A stretch of 7,875 bases of DNA from Ruminococcaceae bacterium UBA1244 (lineage in GTDB: Bacteria > Bacillota > Clostridia > Oscillospirales > Acutalibacteraceae): the NCBI GenBank assembly GCA_002308635.1, contig DBWG01000150.1, forward strand, positions 6,457-14,331. The letters run 5' to 3'. A program made the position numbers and the translations under genes. The notes under the pieces are model-generated. The model made no database searches. It saw only the letters and a program-made list of their open reading frames with translations, and was not told where the DNA came from. This document shows positions 6,130-7,875 of this stretch, piece after piece; position 1 is the first letter of the stretch, and every line of letters starts with the position of its first letter.

Positions 6130-7875
6130 CTATTTTATGAGCATCAGTTTTCCGGACGGATCCTCCTTTATGACCTCTCTTTCCTTTGCACGGTCAACGG
6201 CATATTCGATGGTGTTTTCTATGACTGCCCCCGGTCTTGAATAGCCGAATTTTTTTGCGGTTTCTTTTATCAGATCCTTTCTCAGAAGACTGATCTGTTC
6301 TTCGAGGACTTCCTTTATTGCGTTTGTGATCTCATAAGAGGATATCTCGTCGATAGTTCGTTTTGCTCCGCTGCTGTCCTCCGTCCTGTAGCCGGTGTAT
6401 TCTTCGGGCTGCTGTCCGCTCTTCCAATAGAATACATTGCTGCCGTCTATAGTGGTTTTCATGTCAACGGCCTGTATTATCCTGTCGAGACGTGACTCAG
6501 TTTTGCTGATGAGACGGGTTATGTTCCATGCGGAAAGCACCTTGCGGTAGAGTGCCTTACGGCTTATGGGCGATTCAGTATCTATTATGCTGCGGAAGGC
6601 CGCAAGTATCTTTCCGTCAGTCATTCCGGAATTGAAATCGTCAGCCGTGCCCATAGTATCAAGTGAAAAAGACCTGTATTCTTCGCCTGATGTATGCTGT
6701 GTTTCATCCTTTTGCTCATAGAGCTTTTCAATGTCTATCCTGCTGTCGGAACTGACTTCGGGAAGGGCTTCTTCATCCTGCGCCATACAGCGGGATATCT
6801 CGTCCTTTATCGTTTTGAGGACTTTTTTCTTGTCATCGAGCCATTCAAGAGTCCAGACCCTCATTATGTGCCAGCCAAGACCGCCAAGCACCGACGGCTG
6901 GAGCAGGAATCTGTCTGTCGCAGTGGAAGAAGTACTGCGGCTGCCGTCAAGCATTATGCCGAGTATGTATTTTTCGCTGTTTTCGGGGTCGGCTATGCCG
7001 ATATCTATTCTGTATTCCGAACAGCCGATATCTGTGCGGACAGTATATCCGAGTTTTTCTATCTCGGATGCGATCTGTTTTGCAAGGGCATCCGGAGCCC
7101 TGAGTGAAGTTCCTGCCTTTACAGCAAGTGCGCTCCTTCCTCTCTGGGCAAATTCAAGGAATGCCTTCAGTCCTGCAACCCCTTCGGCACGTGTCCTTGA
7201 GAGGTCTATCTGTTCCGGTCTGAGAGTGGAATAGACGATCATCTCTTTTCTGGCTCTTGATACGGCAACATTCAGTCGCCTCCAGCCGCCGTCACGGTTG
7301 AGAGGACCGAAATTCATTGATACCCTGCCCTGTTTATCCGGACCGTAGCCGACAGAAAACAGTATTACGTCTCTTTCATCACCCTGTACGTTTTCGAGAT
7401 TCTTTATGAATATCGGTTCGGCTGATGATTTGTCGATATCTTCAAGCTCGGGATTCTTTACAAAAGCATCGGCAAGCATATCGTCTATCAGATTCTGCTG
7501 TACGGAACTGAATGTGACAACGCCGATACTTTCCCTGCTGCCGCTTTTCAGGCGGTTTATTATCTCGCTGACAACCGCCTTGGCTTCGGCACGGTTCTGT
7601 TTTGTGCGTCCCTTGTCGTAGCTGCCTTCAACAGGTATAAAGCTTACCGCTGAACGCTGGTCGTTTATGGACGGGAAGGTAAAAAGCTTGTTATCGTAGT
7701 ATTTCATATTGCTGAATGCGATAAGGCTCTCGTGGCGTGAACGATAGTGCCATTTCAGGTACATCTGCGGCATGGATATAGACAGGCAGTCGTCAAGCAG
7801 GCTTTCGAGATCGTCCATCTCCATGTTATCCTCGTCCGAGCGTGTATTGCTGAAAAACGTTGTCGGCGGGAGCTG
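6130..7875 (-). CDS. C-terminal part of a large SF1 helicase with Vsr/DUF559-like nuclease domain and DUF3320-like tail
   Basis: The frame is open to base 7875, giving 581 residues; the N-terminus is outside. An internal Met at 7824 is not the start, because the residues before it (QLPPTTFF) are the end of helicase motif III (GDxxQLPPT). In order come: WHYRSRHESL (motif IV, about 42-51), IGVVTFSSVQQ (about 117), VQGDERDVILFS (motif V, about 163-174) and RRLNVAVSRAR (motif VI, about 199-209), as in Dna2/NAM7-type SF1 enzymes. A PD-(D/E)XK-like domain follows (about 261-362), with D291 in YRIDIG, then LGIMLDG and GLGWHIMRVWTLEWLDD. Many relatives have Glu where M308 stands. A DUF3320-like segment (about 414-467) and a helical C-terminus end it at TAG 6132-6130. 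Family knowledge: such DUF4011-helicase-Vsr-DUF3320 fusions have been reported in phage defence. Likely an ATP-driven nucleic-acid enzyme; its role here is inferred. Confidence 0.87.
   Translation of the reverse strand, partial: QLPPTTFFSNTRSDEDNMEMDDLESLLDDCLSISMPQMYLKWHYRSRHESLIAFSNMKYYDNKLFTFPSINDQRSAVSFIPVEGSYDKGRTKQNRAEAKAVVSEIINRLKSGSRESIGVVTFSSVQQNLIDDMLADAFVKNPELEDIDKSSAEPIFIKNLENVQGDERDVILFSVGYGPDKQGRVSMNFGPLNRDGGWRRLNVAVSRARKEMIVYSTLRPEQIDLSRTRAEGVAGLKAFLEFAQRGRSALAVKAGTSLRAPDALAKQIASEIEKLGYTVRTDIGCSEYRIDIGIADPENSEKYILGIMLDGSRSTSSTATDRFLLQPSVLGGLGWHIMRVWTLEWLDDKKKVLKTIKDEISRCMAQDEEALPEVSSDSRIDIEKLYEQKDETQHTSGEEYRSFSLDTMGTADDFNSGMTDGKILAAFRSIIDTESPISRKALYRKVLSAWNITRLISKTESRLDRIIQAVDMKTTIDGSNVFYWKSGQQPEEYTGYRTEDSSGAKRTIDEISSYEITNAIKEVLEEQISLLRKDLIKETAKKFGYSRPGAVIENTIEYAVDRAKEREVIKEDPSGKLMLIK

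Noticed and set aside
6694..7234. Two overlapping plus-strand open frames of 137 and 167 codons
   Set aside because: They lie opposite conserved nuclease and helicase motifs of the minus-strand gene, overlap each other in different frames and lack start signals.
6130..7824. Treating ATG 7824 as the start of the helicase gene
   Set aside because: The frame is open through 7825-7875 and encodes QLPPTTFFSNTRSDEDN, the end of a conserved helicase motif. The gene therefore continues beyond the window.
1..7875. CRISPR array, tRNA/rRNA genes, insertion sequence ends or phage attachment site
   Set aside because: Nearly all sequence is accounted for by four genes. The three gaps (686-840, 4219-4458, 5986-6129) hold only promoters, terminators and short hairpins, with no spaced direct repeats, tRNA-like cloverleaf or transposase.

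Overview
The window reads as a chromosomal segment of an anaerobic gut or rumen Firmicute, most likely Ruminococcus or a close relative. The evidence is indirect: secreted proteins built from 'triple-tyrosine' type beta repeats (…YTYAFYYKK…SW…YS…Y-V-VK-KD-SG…K-Y-F), a C1-family cysteine peptidase carrying CBM25-type starch-binding modules, strong AAGGAGG-type ribosome binding sites, and moderate GC content. The genus call is inference from domain style and was not tested by a search.

All four genes lie on the minus strand, so transcription runs from high to low coordinates. In that order they are: (1) 7875-6130, the C-terminal 581 residues of a very large SF1 helicase with a restriction-endonuclease-like domain and a DUF3320-like tail, cut by the window edge; (2) 5985-4459, a full-length FloT-type flotillin of 508 residues; (3) 4218-841, a full-length secreted C1 peptidase of 1125 residues with two CBM25-like modules and four beta-sandwich repeats; (4) 685-1, the N-terminal 228 residues of a second secreted protein made of the same beta repeats, cut by the window edge.

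The genes look like separate transcription units rather than one operon. Good intrinsic terminators follow the flotillin (4418-4451) and the peptidase (787-826). Extended -10 promoters precede the peptidase (4288-4296) and the partial repeat protein (729-757). A perfect 11-bp AT-rich palindrome (4310-4336) sits across the -35 region of the peptidase promoter and is an operator candidate. The peptidase appears to start at TTG.

The only evident functional link is between the peptidase and its downstream neighbour: both are exported and share the same C-terminal repeat family, so they probably belong to one cell-surface or extracellular set. The helicase fragment belongs to a DUF4011/helicase/Vsr-like/DUF3320 family that has been linked to phage defence, but the window shows no accompanying defence genes. 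I found no RNA genes, CRISPR array, insertion sequence or attachment site. I see no convincing new multi-gene system; the most distinctive element is the starch-binding cysteine peptidase and its promoter architecture.
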